Shown: in pieces, positions 48,257-57,646 of the stretch | Layout: the number at the start of each line of letters is the position of its first letter | Position numbering within the stretch: position 1 is the first letter of the stretch | NCBI RefSeq assembly: GCF_001667115.1 | Contig: NZ_LZIJ01000201.1 | Location: 1-58,901 of the forward strand | Direction: 5' to 3' | Origin: Mycobacterium sp. 852002-51163_SCH5372311 | GTDB taxonomy: Bacteria > Actinomycetota > Actinomycetes > Mycobacteriales > Mycobacteriaceae | DNA length: 58,901 nucleotides | Translations under genes and position numbers: made by a program | The notes under the pieces: generated by a model | Seen by the model: the letters and a program-made list of their open reading frames with translations, nothing else | The model's database searches: none | What the model was told of the DNA's origin: nothing

Positions 48257-50757
48257 GACCCGGCTCGGCGATAGCCGCCGCGGCCAGCCGGCTACGAGTG
48301 TTCAGCGTCCGCGAACTCGCGGTCCATCGCCGCCGCACGATCGCCTCGATCGCCGTGATGGCGGTGTCCGCAATGTATCTGGTCGCGATATTCGGCATCT
48401 TCGGGTCGATCACCGGATCGGTGAACCGGTTGGCCGACGGCGTCGCCGGCATCGCAGCCCTGGAGGTGTCGGGTATCACCGACGCGGGATTTCCCGACAC
48501 CATAACTGTCGACGTGGCCGCGGTCCCCGGCGTCGCGGTCGCGGCGCCGATGATCCGGACATCGGCGCCCACCGCGTCCGGTCACGTGCTGCTGTTCGGT
48601 GCGGACCAGAGCATCGCCGCGCTGGGCGGCGCGCTCAAAGACGCCGTATCGGGCCGGTTGACAAGCTCATCGGATCCGCCCAACGGTGTCCGCGTCGGCC
48701 CGGCGGTGGGAAACGCGAAAAACAGTACGTTCCAACTTGGTTCGGAGACGGTGACAGTCATCGAGGTGCTGGGCGGTAAGCAGCTTGCCGACCTCAACGG
48801 CGGGCACTATGTTCTCGCCCCGCTTGCGTTGGCGCAGAACATCACCGGGCGCCACGGTCAGCTCGACTCCATTTTGATCACCCTCAAGCCTGGCGTCGAT
48901 CCGGCCCAGGTTCGCAAGGCCGTCACCGCCGCGGTCAACGGCCGGGCAGTGGTGGCCGAGCCCAGCATGCGGGCGACCCGGGCCGGCGACGGCGTCAAGA
49001 TGATGAACTACATGGCGCTGATGGGCGCGATGGTTGCGTTGATGGTCGGCGCGTTCCTGATCTACACCACGATGACGATGGCGATCACCCAGCGCCGCCC
49101 GGTCATCTCGATGCTGCGCGCGATCGGCGGCCGGCGCGTCACCATCGTGCGTGACATGCTCGCCGAAGCGGCGCTGCTCGGACTTTTCGGCGGAGCTATC
49201 GGGTCGGTCGCCGGAATCCTGCTGGGCCGCATAGCCATTGGCCGATTGCCCGCGGCGATGACTCAAGGGCTGGAGGCCCGCGTCGAATACTGGCTGCCTG
49301 TCTACGCGATACCGGCGGCGCTGGCGGCCACCGCACTCACCAGCGTGGCGGCGTCGGCGATGGCCACCCGGCAGGTGTACAAGGTCTCACCGATCGAGGC
49401 GTTGGCGCCGGTCGGCGTCTCAGCCGCCGACCGGGTGCCACGGTGGCTGCGGATAACAACCGGGATAGGCGCGCTCACGGTGTTGGCGGCCTCGATGCTT
49501 ATCGTGGTCACCCAGCGCGGCGTGGTGGCCTTCGCCGCGATGTCGGCCGTGTTCAGTGCCCAAGTGGCGCTCGGCTTCGCGCTCACCGCGGCTATCGTGC
49601 GGGCCACCGCCGCGACAGCCCGGATGTTCGGATCCTTCGGGGCATTGGCGGCGGCGACCATCGAGCGCGCGCCTCGACGAGTGTGGGCGACGGTGATGAC
49701 GGTGCTGATCGCGGTCGTCACGACCATCGCGATCACCGGCACCAACACCGACATGATCCGCTCGGCGCGCGGCATCTTCTCATCGGTCGCCGAGGTCCCG
49801 GTATGGGTGAGCGCAAACGCCCCCGACAGCTACCCCACCGATACTCTGCCGCAAGGTCTTTCCGAAAAGGTGGCCGCGGTGCCGGGCGTCGCGCACGTCA
49901 CCGAGGGCGCATACGGGTTCGCCGAGGTCGGCGGCACCCGGGTGATGCTGGACGGGTTATCGGCGGGAACCGCCGACGCACTTTTCCGCGCGCTCGACAA
50001 CCGGGTTCGCGCCGAGCTGCTCGACGGTCGGGGCGTGGTACTGACCCAGAACCTGGGCAAGACGCTACACGTTCGGGCCGGTGATCGATTGCGCATGGAG
50101 ACGCCGCGCGGCGTGCAAGAGACACCCGTGTTGGCGCTGGTGCCGTACTTCTCGACGGTCATCGGGACGGTAGGAATGAACCTCGATCAAATGCGCACCT
50201 GGTTCGACCGTCCGGCGGCCACCGTATTGCAGGTTTCGGCGGCTCCGGGCGTCGACCCGCGGCACCTGCTGAATGAGGTTCGCCGGGCGGTTCCGGCGTC
50301 GAACTACGTCTACGACGGTCGCGCCGCGTTGGCCGGACTCGAGGCGCCGATGCGGCAGAGCATGTTCATCGCCAATGCCGTCTGGATCATCGTTGTTGCG
50401 GTGGCCGCGGTGGCGCTGCTCAACACCCTGACGCTGTCGGTGCTGGAACGCCGCCGCGAAATCGGTGTGCTGCGCGCGATGGGATCCAGCCGCCGGTTCA
50501 CCTTGCGAATGGTCCTGGTCGAGGCATTGGGGATCGGTGTCGTCGGAGGCGTGCTGGGGCTGGTGTTCGGCGTGACGGACCAGTGGCTGTTCAGCCTCGT
50601 CAGCGGCGAGATGATGAGCTTTCAAGTCAGCTTCCGGCCGAGCGCGATGGTGCTGGTCTTCACGATCGGCGCCTTGGCGATCAGCTTGCTCGGCTCGGTG
50701 CCACCCGCGCGGCGCGCGGCGCGACTCAACATCGTCGAGGCCGTCAGCGTCGATTAG
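48250..50757 (+). CDS. FtsX/MacB-type ABC transporter permease
   Basis: An 835-residue permease with two FtsX units. N-terminal helix MAVSAMYLVAIFGIFGSITG, first extracytoplasmic domain, first FtsX core (ALMGAMVALMVGAFLIYTTM, PVISMLRAIGGRRVTIVRDM), middle helices near residues 400-500, a second extracytoplasmic domain, and second FtsX core (FIANAVWIIVVAVAAVALLN, REIGVLRAMGSSRRFTLRMV). With the ATPase upstream it should form an exporter or mechanotransmitter for a lipid, lipoprotein or peptide; the substrate is unknown. GTG start overlapping the ATPase stop. The 3' end overlaps the convergent DUF4389 gene by 14 bases. Confidence 0.9.
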   Translation: MLRPGSAIAAAASRLRVFSVRELAVHRRRTIASIAVMAVSAMYLVAIFGIFGSITGSVNRLADGVAGIAALEVSGITDAGFPDTITVDVAAVPGVAVAAPMIRTSAPTASGHVLLFGADQSIAALGGALKDAVSGRLTSSSDPPNGVRVGPAVGNAKNSTFQLGSETVTVIEVLGGKQLADLNGGHYVLAPLALAQNITGRHGQLDSILITLKPGVDPAQVRKAVTAAVNGRAVVAEPSMRATRAGDGVKMMNYMALMGAMVALMVGAFLIYTTMTMAITQRRPVISMLRAIGGRRVTIVRDMLAEAALLGLFGGAIGSVAGILLGRIAIGRLPAAMTQGLEARVEYWLPVYAIPAALAATALTSVAASAMATRQVYKVSPIEALAPVGVSAADRVPRWLRITTGIGALTVLAASMLIVVTQRGVVAFAAMSAVFSAQVALGFALTAAIVRATAATARMFGSFGALAAATIERAPRRVWATVMTVLIAVVTTIAITGTNTDMIRSARGIFSSVAEVPVWVSANAPDSYPTDTLPQGLSEKVAAVPGVAHVTEGAYGFAEVGGTRVMLDGLSAGTADALFRALDNRVRAELLDGRGVVLTQNLGKTLHVRAGDRLRMETPRGVQETPVLALVPYFSTVIGTVGMNLDQMRTWFDRPAATVLQVSAAPGVDPRHLLNEVRRAVPASNYVYDGRAALAGLEAPMRQSMFIANAVWIIVVAVAAVALLNTLTLSVLERRREIGVLRAMGSSRRFTLRMVLVEALGIGVVGGVLGLVFGVTDQWLFSLVSGEMMSFQVSFRPSAMVLVFTIGALAISLLGSVPPARRAARLNIVEAVSVD

Positions 50758-51358
50758 ACGCCGCTGGCTGCGAGCCGAGATCCATTCGGAATGGCGGATA
50801 TTCGTCCCGCATCAACGAAACATACACCGCAACCCGGTACCGCCAGCGGACGATGCCCAGGAGGAGTTCGAAAATGCCGCGCGGGATCGTTCCGGTAAAC
50901 AACAATGCCATCGCGGTGATCGGGGCCAGCACCTGCAGCAGCGGCTCCATTGCCCAGCACAGCAATATCTGCGGCAGCGCCAGCAGCCACTTCACCAGCA
51001 CCGCCCAATTCGTAAGCCGCTCCGGATAATCCACTTCGAGATCGCCCGGGTAGTCGGGCCGGGGCGCCAGGGTGAAAGGCGGGTACTTGTCGGTGCTGTT
51101 CATCGGGAAGCGGTAATTCATCAGGCGCCAGGACCAGCGCAGCACGCCGACGTTGAAGTCGAAGATCGGGCGCGGGTACCGTCCGGTGCACAAGATGGCG
51201 ACGCCCGCAACGGTTGTCAGCACCGGATACACCAGGTAGAGCGCAATCAATATCGGGTAATGCGGAACGGCCAGGACGCACCACTTGACGAGCCACAGCC
51301 AGCGCGAGGGCGCATCGAAATCGCCTCGCACACGTACCGGATATTCCGCATCGTTCAT
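50744..51358 (-). CDS. DUF4389 membrane protein
   Basis: A 204-residue protein with two transmembrane segments per repeat: WLWLVKWCVLAVPHYPILIA and VLVKWLLALPQILLCWAMEP begin similar halves, each ending in a GRYPRPIFDFNVGVLRWSWR- or GTIPRGIFELLLGIVRWRYR-type block followed by YPPF. This is the DUF4389 pattern, common in actinobacteria and of unknown function. Its start overlaps the stop of the flavin monooxygenase gene by 4 bases, so the two form an operon. Confidence 0.85.
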   Translation of the reverse strand: MNDAEYPVRVRGDFDAPSRWLWLVKWCVLAVPHYPILIALYLVYPVLTTVAGVAILCTGRYPRPIFDFNVGVLRWSWRLMNYRFPMNSTDKYPPFTLAPRPDYPGDLEVDYPERLTNWAVLVKWLLALPQILLCWAMEPLLQVLAPITAMALLFTGTIPRGIFELLLGIVRWRYRVAVYVSLMRDEYPPFRMDLGSQPAASNRR

Positions 51359-52665
51359 CGCTGTGCCGAGTGGATCGGCGCCCGGATCGGATGGGTCGCC
51401 CCCGTTAGATCGCGGCTGATCCGCGCCGACAGCCGACGGTGACTGGTGGAACGCAGAAACGTGGTCAGACTCCAGGTGTGCAGCCGGTCCGAGATCAAAG
51501 CAGCCGGGCGCAGTAAAGACTCGCCATGGGCGACCTGAAGCGACGCCACCCGCGACACCGCTGCGACCCTGCGTCGCCTGGTCTTCTCGTACCAGCGCAA
51601 CGCGCCCGGGACATCACCGAACCTGATGCCTTGCCGGAAATCCGAAAGCGCCTTGCACAACACCATCGTGTCGAGCAACGCCTGATTCGTGCCCTGCGCG
51701 AGGGTCGGCGGCATCGTATGGGCGGCATCACCGAGCAAGGTCAGCACCCCGCGGCCCGGAGCGGGAATCGGATGCCGAAAATGCGGAAATGGCGAAGCGG
51801 CCAGGTCGTCGTCGCTGAGCTTCGCGAGTAGTAGATCGACTGAGTCGGTCCAACCAGCGAAGTTCGACCGGATCACGTCGATCGGACGGGTCGGCCTGAC
51901 GAAGTCGGACGTCCACGGCAAATCGAACCACCACTGCAGCTCGCGCTCGCCCGCGGGCCAGAGGCCGAGATTTCCCCGGTCGCCGATCACAATCAGGCCG
52001 ACTTGCTCGTCGGTGAGATTTGGGAACTCAGCCAGCCCCTGCCAGCTGCACCAGCCGGTCGGCTTCGCGTTCGGCGCACCTACCACGCCGCGGATCGTCG
52101 AGTGCAGGCCGTCGGCACCGATCAGCACATCGCCTTCGGCCGTGCTGCCGTCTTCGAATTCCACTCGCACCCCGTCGCGCGAAGTGGTGACTCCGACCGC
52201 ACGAAAGCCGCATCGGATGCGTTCTCCCGGAAACCCTTCCAGCAGCCGCTGCAACAGGACGCGCCGTGGCACCATCCGTACCGGCGCTCCGAGCCGGTTC
52301 TCCATCGCCGTCACGTCCACGGTGGCGAGCCGGCGACCTCCCGACGTCATCACCCGAACGCTGGACAGCAGCTGACCGGCCCCGTCCATGTCCACGCCCA
52401 ATTGTCGCAACACCGTCTCCCCGTTGGACCAGATGGTCACGGCACCGCCGCCGGCCTGCACGTTCGACCGCTGGTCGAAGACCGAGACATCGTGACCGTC
52501 GCGCAGCAGGCCCCGCGCCACGGAGATTCCGGCTACGGCGGCGCCGACAACCAGCACCCGAAGTGGTCGCCGCGCTGTGGCAACCGCTTCGCCGGCGGGC
52601 GCGCTGAACGTGGATGGTAGACAACTGACATGACTGTCGGCGCCACAGCGATCACGATCTTCCAT
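51355..52665 (-). CDS. FAD-dependent (group A) monooxygenase
   Basis: A 436-residue flavoprotein of the p-hydroxybenzoate-hydroxylase type. FAD motif VLVVGAAVAGISVARGLL near residue 38, DVLIGADGLHSTIRGVVG, and the second FAD motif LTLLGDAAHTMPPTLAQGTN. It would hydroxylate an aromatic or polyketide-like substrate using NAD(P)H and oxygen. The start is uncertain: the ATG at 52663-52665 has GGAGGG just upstream but overlaps the divergent gene by 36 bases; the open frame up to 52998 is antisense to that gene and rejected. Confidence 0.85.
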   Translation of the reverse strand: MEDRDRCGADSHVSCLPSTFSAPAGEAVATARRPLRVLVVGAAVAGISVARGLLRDGHDVSVFDQRSNVQAGGGAVTIWSNGETVLRQLGVDMDGAGQLLSSVRVMTSGGRRLATVDVTAMENRLGAPVRMVPRRVLLQRLLEGFPGERIRCGFRAVGVTTSRDGVRVEFEDGSTAEGDVLIGADGLHSTIRGVVGAPNAKPTGWCSWQGLAEFPNLTDEQVGLIVIGDRGNLGLWPAGERELQWWFDLPWTSDFVRPTRPIDVIRSNFAGWTDSVDLLLAKLSDDDLAASPFPHFRHPIPAPGRGVLTLLGDAAHTMPPTLAQGTNQALLDTMVLCKALSDFRQGIRFGDVPGALRWYEKTRRRRVAAVSRVASLQVAHGESLLRPAALISDRLHTWSLTTFLRSTSHRRLSARISRDLTGATHPIRAPIHSAQR

Positions 52666-53556
52666 CCGCCCTCCGATCCGCAGCGTTTCGACCGGTGGGT
52701 GACCGGATACCTTGCTTCGGCGCGTCACTGCATTGGACACGTATCCGCACGCCGATCGGTTCAGGGCAGCGGGCAGCTCGATTGGGCGGTCGAGGTCTCC
52801 TTCGAGAGCGCCGATCAGCTCGATGCCTGGCTCGACAGCGATGACCGTCAAGCCCTGCTCTCCGACGGTCAAGCGCAGGGCTGTTGGCGGTCCGCCGCTG
52901 ATCTGATTCTCGCGCGGGGGGAGCTGCCACCGGCCAACACAGGCGTCTTCCTGCACAGCGTGACTCCCGAAAAAGAGGCCGAATTCGTCTCGGCTCAAAG
53001 CGATCTCACCACGGTCAGCTCCGGCTTTCCGGGATATGAAGGCACAGCCCTGTTTCCGGCAGATTCGTCGGGCCAGTGGATGTCGGTGCTCCGATTCCGG
53101 ACGGCGGGTCAGCTGACCGGGTGGATCCGCTCGCGGGAGCGTCGGGAGGCGCTGCCACGGTTGCGCCGCGAACTGACCCGAGACTTCGCCGAGCTGTCAC
53201 GTAGCGCGCCGTTCGGGTCGACGGTTCGAGTGGCCGACGGACAGACCAGGATCACGCCGGCCTGGAAGACGGCGATGCTGGTGGTGCTCTGCCTGTACCC
53301 GACAGTGATTCTGCTTTCCAAGTCGCTGGCGCCGGCGTTGAGCCACGCCGGCGTCGGACAGGCACTGGCGGTGTTCATCGGCAACGTCATCAGCGTCGCA
53401 TTGCTGCAGTGGGTGCTCGTTCCGGCAGCCTCGCTACCGTTTCGGCGCTGGCTCGACCCCATCGATGGCGAACTGGCACGTATCAGCGTGGCCGGAGCCG
53501 TGGCGCTGGTTGTCGCCTATGCCGCGCTGGTGCTGATCTTCACGCTCACCGGCTAG
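52630..53556 (+). CDS. Membrane protein with two ABM (antibiotic biosynthesis monooxygenase-like) domains
   Basis: A 308-residue protein. Residues 1-95 (HPPSDPQRFDRWVTGYLASA, WAVEVSFESADQLDAWLDSD) and 100-195 (HSVTPEKEAEFVSAQSDLTT, WMSVLRFRTAGQLTGWIRSR) each have the ABM-like dimeric alpha-beta barrel pattern. Three transmembrane helices follow at about residues 213-232, 245-268 and 285-305. Divergent from, and overlapping, the flavin monooxygenase gene, which may be functionally linked. Some quinone-handling or monooxygenase-accessory role is possible but unproven. Confidence 0.75.
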   Translation: MTVGATAITIFHPPSDPQRFDRWVTGYLASARHCIGHVSARRSVQGSGQLDWAVEVSFESADQLDAWLDSDDRQALLSDGQAQGCWRSAADLILARGELPPANTGVFLHSVTPEKEAEFVSAQSDLTTVSSGFPGYEGTALFPADSSGQWMSVLRFRTAGQLTGWIRSRERREALPRLRRELTRDFAELSRSAPFGSTVRVADGQTRITPAWKTAMLVVLCLYPTVILLSKSLAPALSHAGVGQALAVFIGNVISVALLQWVLVPAASLPFRRWLDPIDGELARISVAGAVALVVAYAALVLIFTLTG

Positions 53557-53564
53557 CTGAGCGG

Positions 53565-54434
53565 CTAACCGCCAATCATGTTGTGCAGCTCCTCAACCGA
53601 CCACGGTAGGGAGCCGCGGTGGTCGCGATATCCCAGCACCCGAGGTGTCGGCCGGTCGAAGCGACCGACGAAACCGCCTGCGGCAACGAAGATCTGGCCG
53701 GTCACACGAACCGACATGTCGCCGGCAAGATACGCGTAAAGCGGGGCCACGAACGCAGCCGGAGCAGCATCCAGCGAGGCCTGTCTGGTGATTTCATCAA
53801 GTAGTCCACGGCGGTGCAGATCTTCGATGTGTTCCTCGTACTCCGAGCCGGTCGACAGCCGCGTTCGCGCACCGGGACACACCACGTTTGCACGCACGCC
53901 ATGGCCTTTCAGTTCCGCGGCGATCGCCATCGTCAGCCCGTTGACCGCGCCTTTGCCGGCCGGATACCCGGTGCCGCCATAGTCGCCGAGAAACGCCGCT
54001 GAGCTGGTGTTCACGATCGACCCATAGCCCTGGTCGGCCATCACCGGCGCGGCCACCCGGCAGGTGTGGAACACCGTGCCGACATGGGCGCTCATCAGGC
54101 GATCGAACTCCGCGGGTGAGATGTTCAGAATCGAGGAGCGGGGCGGTTCGGCGATCCCCGCGCAGTTGATCAAGGCGTCGAGCCGCCCGAACCTGCCGGT
54201 ACATTCGTCGATCAGCGCCGCGGCATTGCGTTCCTCGTCTGCCGCCCCGGGCACTGCGGCGGCGCGCCCGCCTGCCGCGCTTATCGCTGCGATCGTCTCC
54301 TCGACGGCATCGGGATCGCGGCCATTGACGACGACGCCGGCACCGAGTTCGCAGAGTAATTCGGCGACCGCGCGCCCGATGCCGCGACTCCCGCCGACCA
54401 CCACCGCGGCCCGGCCGGCCAGCAAACCCGCCAT
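53565..54434 (-). CDS. Short-chain dehydrogenase/reductase
   Basis: A 289-residue classical SDR: cofactor motif VVVGGSRGIGRAVAELL, LINCAGIAEPP (NAG variant), Ser in VNTSSAAFLGDYGGTGYPAG, and Tyr-Pro-Ala-Gly-Lys as the active-site Tyr-x3-Lys. The C-terminus is about 35 residues longer than in many SDRs (GYRDHRGSLPWSVEELHNMI). NADP is likely, from the basic context after the glycine motif (NGRDP). The substrate is unknown. Converges on the ABM gene. Confidence 0.85.
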   Translation of the reverse strand: MAGLLAGRAAVVVGGSRGIGRAVAELLCELGAGVVVNGRDPDAVEETIAAISAAGGRAAAVPGAADEERNAAALIDECTGRFGRLDALINCAGIAEPPRSSILNISPAEFDRLMSAHVGTVFHTCRVAAPVMADQGYGSIVNTSSAAFLGDYGGTGYPAGKGAVNGLTMAIAAELKGHGVRANVVCPGARTRLSTGSEYEEHIEDLHRRGLLDEITRQASLDAAPAAFVAPLYAYLAGDMSVRVTGQIFVAAGGFVGRFDRPTPRVLGYRDHRGSLPWSVEELHNMIGG

Positions 54435-54483
54435 GTCAGGTCTCCTATCGTGTGCATCGCAACGCGAGGTAGTGTGCGATGCG

Positions 54484-55071
54484 ATGAGAATCTCTCATAC
54501 GGTGGTCGCCGGCCTGACAGCGGTGAGTCTGGTGCTGATGGCGGACGGTTGCAGCAGTAAGCCCACGCCAGCCACGGGTAGCCGCGGCCCGGCGCCGACA
54601 TCGCCGGTGGCAGGTAAGCCGTCCGATTACGCCAAATTGTTGATCCAGGCCACCGATATCGTCGCGCCGGAACCGTTCACGGCCGGCCAGCCGACCAACA
54701 ATCCCAATGGCCAACCGGGTGTCGCGACGACGTTCAGCACACAGGACGGCGTCCACGTCATTCACGACACGATCCAGGTGCTGGCGGACGGCGCCGCCGC
54801 TACGAATGCACTGAATGCGGCGAAGGGCGCGCAGACCAACACCTTGAAACACCCGGGAACGCAAACGGCCAACATCGGTACCGGCGGCACAACGTTAACG
54901 GGTAACGCACTGGACCACTCCAAGGGTGTGACGATACTGATGTTCACCGAGGGGAAGGCGTTCGTCACACTGCAATTCGATGGTCCCGTCGACTCGCTGG
55001 CGCCGCCGGACTTTGTCAACGACGTCGGTCAGAAGCAGGACGCGGCCGTCAAGAAGGGGCTCGGCGGCTGA
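54484..55071 (+). CDS. Putative lipoprotein
   Basis: A 195-residue secreted protein. The signal peptide MRISHTVVAGLTAVSLVLMA ends in DGCSSKPTP. The cysteine at residue 23 is a likely lipidation site, though Asp at position -2 makes the lipobox atypical. The Ser/Thr/Pro-rich linker after it suits envelope anchoring. The mature domain (DYAKLLIQATDIVAPEPFTA, NALDHSKGVTILMFTEGKAF) resembles mycobacterial Lpq-type lipoproteins of unknown function. The ATG at 54484 is chosen to start at the signal peptide. Confidence 0.75.
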   Translation: MRISHTVVAGLTAVSLVLMADGCSSKPTPATGSRGPAPTSPVAGKPSDYAKLLIQATDIVAPEPFTAGQPTNNPNGQPGVATTFSTQDGVHVIHDTIQVLADGAAATNALNAAKGAQTNTLKHPGTQTANIGTGGTTLTGNALDHSKGVTILMFTEGKAFVTLQFDGPVDSLAPPDFVNDVGQKQDAAVKKGLGG

Positions 55072-55097
55072 GCGGCCCTCAACGAAACGGAGTCGAC

Positions 55098-56249
55098 ATG
55101 GACGACGTCGTGCACGGCCACTGTGACAGCACGTTCGACAACGTCCGCGCCGCGCTGGGGGACAACATCGCCTCCGGCGAAGAGGTTGGCGCATGCATCG
55201 CGATTGACATCGACGGTGAAACTGTCGTCGATATGTGGAGTGGTTGCACGGACTTCGCGCGTACACGGCCCTGGAACAAGGACACCATCGTCAATGTGTG
55301 GTCCTCGACGAAGACGGTCACCAGTCTGGCCGGCCTGATGCTCGTCGACCGCGGTCTGGTGGAACTGAACGCGCCGGTCGCTCGCTATTGGCCGGAATTC
55401 GCGGCAAACGGCAAGCAGGACATCACGTTTCGCCACGTGCTATCGCATACGTCAGGTGTTTCCGGCTGGGAGGCGCCGTTCACCACCGAAGACATGTACG
55501 ACTGGGACAAGTCCACGGCGGCGCTGGCCGCCCAAGCTCCGTGGTGGGAGCCGGGAACCGCGTCGGGCTATCACGCGCACAACCAGGGCCACCTCATCGG
55601 CGAGGTGATGCGGCGGGCCACCGGGCGCTCGCTCAGGGAGTTCGTCCGAGACGAAATCGCCGGCCCGCTGGGCGCCGACTTCCAAATCGGTGCCAGGCCC
55701 GCGGATTACGGCCGGATCGCCGAAATAGTGCCGCCGCCACCGCTGGACTTGCCGCTGGAGATGCTCCCCGAAGACAGCCCGATGCGCAAAACCTTCAGCG
55801 GACCCCCACCTAACGCCGACGCCGCCAACACACCGGCCTGGCGCGAAGCCGATATGGGCGCACTCAACGGCCACGGCAACGCGCGTTCTTTGGCGACGAT
55901 CTTGTCGGCAGTTTCGTTGGGCGGCACGACGCGTGGGGTTGAGCTGCTCAAGCCTGAGACCGTCGAGCTGATCTTCGAGGAGCAGGCCAACGGTGTCGAC
56001 CTCGTCCTGCCCGCCCCCGTCCGGTGGGGCATCGGTTATGCCCTGGCGAAGAACAAGGCCCTCCCCTATGTTCCGGACGAAAAGATCTGCTTCTGGGGTG
56101 GCTGGGGCGGCTCGATGGTGGTGATGTGCCCGGACCGCCGCACCACCATCTCCTACGTCATGAACAAGATGGGTCCTGGAATCCTGGGCTCGGACCGGAT
56201 GGCGACCTACGGGACGCTGATATTCGACGCGCTTACGTCGTCGGTGTGA
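55098..56249 (+). CDS. Serine beta-lactamase-fold esterase (EstB/LipE-LipL type)
   Basis: A 383-residue family VIII-like carboxylesterase. The nucleophile motif S-x-x-K is in VWSSTKTVTSLAGLM (near residue 75), followed by LSHTSGVSGW, a Tyr-containing motif (GYHAHNQGHLIGEVMRR) and the C-terminal FWGGWGGSMVVM that replaces the KTG box. It probably hydrolyses short-chain esters. The lack of a signal peptide suggests a cytosolic location. Starts 26 bases after the lipoprotein gene and may share its transcript. Confidence 0.85.
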   Translation: MDDVVHGHCDSTFDNVRAALGDNIASGEEVGACIAIDIDGETVVDMWSGCTDFARTRPWNKDTIVNVWSSTKTVTSLAGLMLVDRGLVELNAPVARYWPEFAANGKQDITFRHVLSHTSGVSGWEAPFTTEDMYDWDKSTAALAAQAPWWEPGTASGYHAHNQGHLIGEVMRRATGRSLREFVRDEIAGPLGADFQIGARPADYGRIAEIVPPPPLDLPLEMLPEDSPMRKTFSGPPPNADAANTPAWREADMGALNGHGNARSLATILSAVSLGGTTRGVELLKPETVELIFEEQANGVDLVLPAPVRWGIGYALAKNKALPYVPDEKICFWGGWGGSMVVMCPDRRTTISYVMNKMGPGILGSDRMATYGTLIFDALTSSV

Positions 56250-56405
56250 GCGCCGGTTTGACATCTAGCTTGACCCTGCGACCAGGGTGTGCAAATTTAC
56301 GAAATCTCCGCACTGGCCGCAGGCTCGCCGCCATTACCGCAGGCTCGGCGGACAAGCTGGCGCAGGGTAACGTTCGATACTTCTCAGCTATCTAGAAGGA
56401 CCCCG

Positions 56406-57641
56406 ATGCCCCACACCCTTACTGCCAGCGGCACGGTCCTCGACATTCCCGACGAACCGGACTGGGCGCGCATGCGTTCCGAGACGGGGGCGCGGCTGCG
56501 GTCCGCGATGGCCAAATACGGCGTCGACGCGCTGATCCTTTTGATGAACGGCCATGTCCAATACGCAACCGGGGTCAGTTGGCCGCTGCTGGACGCCGGT
56601 CTGTCGCACGTGGAACGCCCGGTGGCGGTCGTTCTGGCCGAGGATGTGCATCCGCATCTGTTCCTCCCTTTTCGCAGTGGCGCTGCATCGGAGCCGCCGG
56701 TTCCGGCTGACCATCTGCACGACCCGGTGTATCTCGAATTCGACTACGGTGTAGCCTATTTCGCTTCTGTACTGGCTGGGCTGATTCCACCGGGTTCGGC
56801 AGTCGCCGTCGACGAACTGACCGGTGCGATGCGCCGCTCGGCGGCGACGCTGTTTCCGTCGGGCCCGCCGTCGGACGCAGCCGTCGTGGTCGGCGCAGCG
56901 CAGCTGGTCAAGACCCGCGACGAGGTCTCGTGCATTCGCCGGGCGTCCCGGATTACCGAACAGGCCATGGCCGATGTCCAGCAAGCGCTGGCGCCGGGCG
57001 TGCGGCAGATCGATCTTTCCGCCGCGCTGGTGCGCCGCGCGTTCGAGCTGGGTGCTACCGCCAACATGCTGGAGGCGATCTGGCAGGTGATGCCCGCCTC
57101 ACGCGAGGCCGGTGTGTGGACTACCCACGGCGATCTGGCGCTTCCGCTATTGCCCACCGATCGTGAACTGGCAGCCGGCGACGTGCTCTGGACCGACATC
57201 AGCTTCAGCTACGCCGGATACTGTTCGGATTTCGGCCGCACCTGGTTGGTCGGCGCGCGACCCACGGCAGCGCAGCAGGACCAGTTCCGGCAGTGGCGTT
57301 CCGTTTTGGACGCGGTGCTCGCGGTAACCAGGGCCGGCGCCACTTCAGGAGATCTGGCCCGCGCGGCGATCGCCGCCTACGGTGGCCGAAAACCATGGCT
57401 GCCGCACTTCTATCTGGGCCATGGCATCGGGACCTATCCCGCCGAAACCCCAATGATCGGAACCGATCTGGGTGAACAGTTCGACGACAACTTCGTCTTT
57501 CCGCCCGGCATGGTCCTGGTTCTGGAACCCGTGGTGTGGGAGGACGGTACCGGCGGCTACCGCAGCGAGGAGATCGTGGTGATCACTGAAGACGGCTACA
57601 CGCCGATTACCGACTACCCCTACTCCCCCTACGGTGACTGA
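56406..57641 (+). CDS. M24 family metallopeptidase (Xaa-Pro peptidase-like)
   Basis: A 411-residue pita-bread enzyme. The N-terminal creatinase/prolidase domain (about residues 20-165) is followed by the M24 domain with all five metal ligands: Asp in LWTDISF, Asp in YCSDFGRTW, His in LGHGIGTYP, Glu in LEPVVWEDG and Glu in RSEEIVVITEDG. It should be an active dinuclear metal aminopeptidase or dipeptidase. The ATG at 56406 follows AAGGA; the open frame begins earlier without similarity. A second M24 gene follows 5 bases after the stop. The 156-base gap upstream contains two copies of CCGCAGGCTCG. Confidence 0.9.
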   Translation: MPHTLTASGTVLDIPDEPDWARMRSETGARLRSAMAKYGVDALILLMNGHVQYATGVSWPLLDAGLSHVERPVAVVLAEDVHPHLFLPFRSGAASEPPVPADHLHDPVYLEFDYGVAYFASVLAGLIPPGSAVAVDELTGAMRRSAATLFPSGPPSDAAVVVGAAQLVKTRDEVSCIRRASRITEQAMADVQQALAPGVRQIDLSAALVRRAFELGATANMLEAIWQVMPASREAGVWTTHGDLALPLLPTDRELAAGDVLWTDISFSYAGYCSDFGRTWLVGARPTAAQQDQFRQWRSVLDAVLAVTRAGATSGDLARAAIAAYGGRKPWLPHFYLGHGIGTYPAETPMIGTDLGEQFDDNFVFPPGMVLVLEPVVWEDGTGGYRSEEIVVITEDGYTPITDYPYSPYGD

Positions 57642-57646
57642 GCCCA

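Noticed and set aside
52666..52998. N-terminal extension of the flavin monooxygenase up to 52998
   Set aside because: Would be entirely antisense to the ABM gene, with no similarity; a good ribosome binding site exists at 52665.
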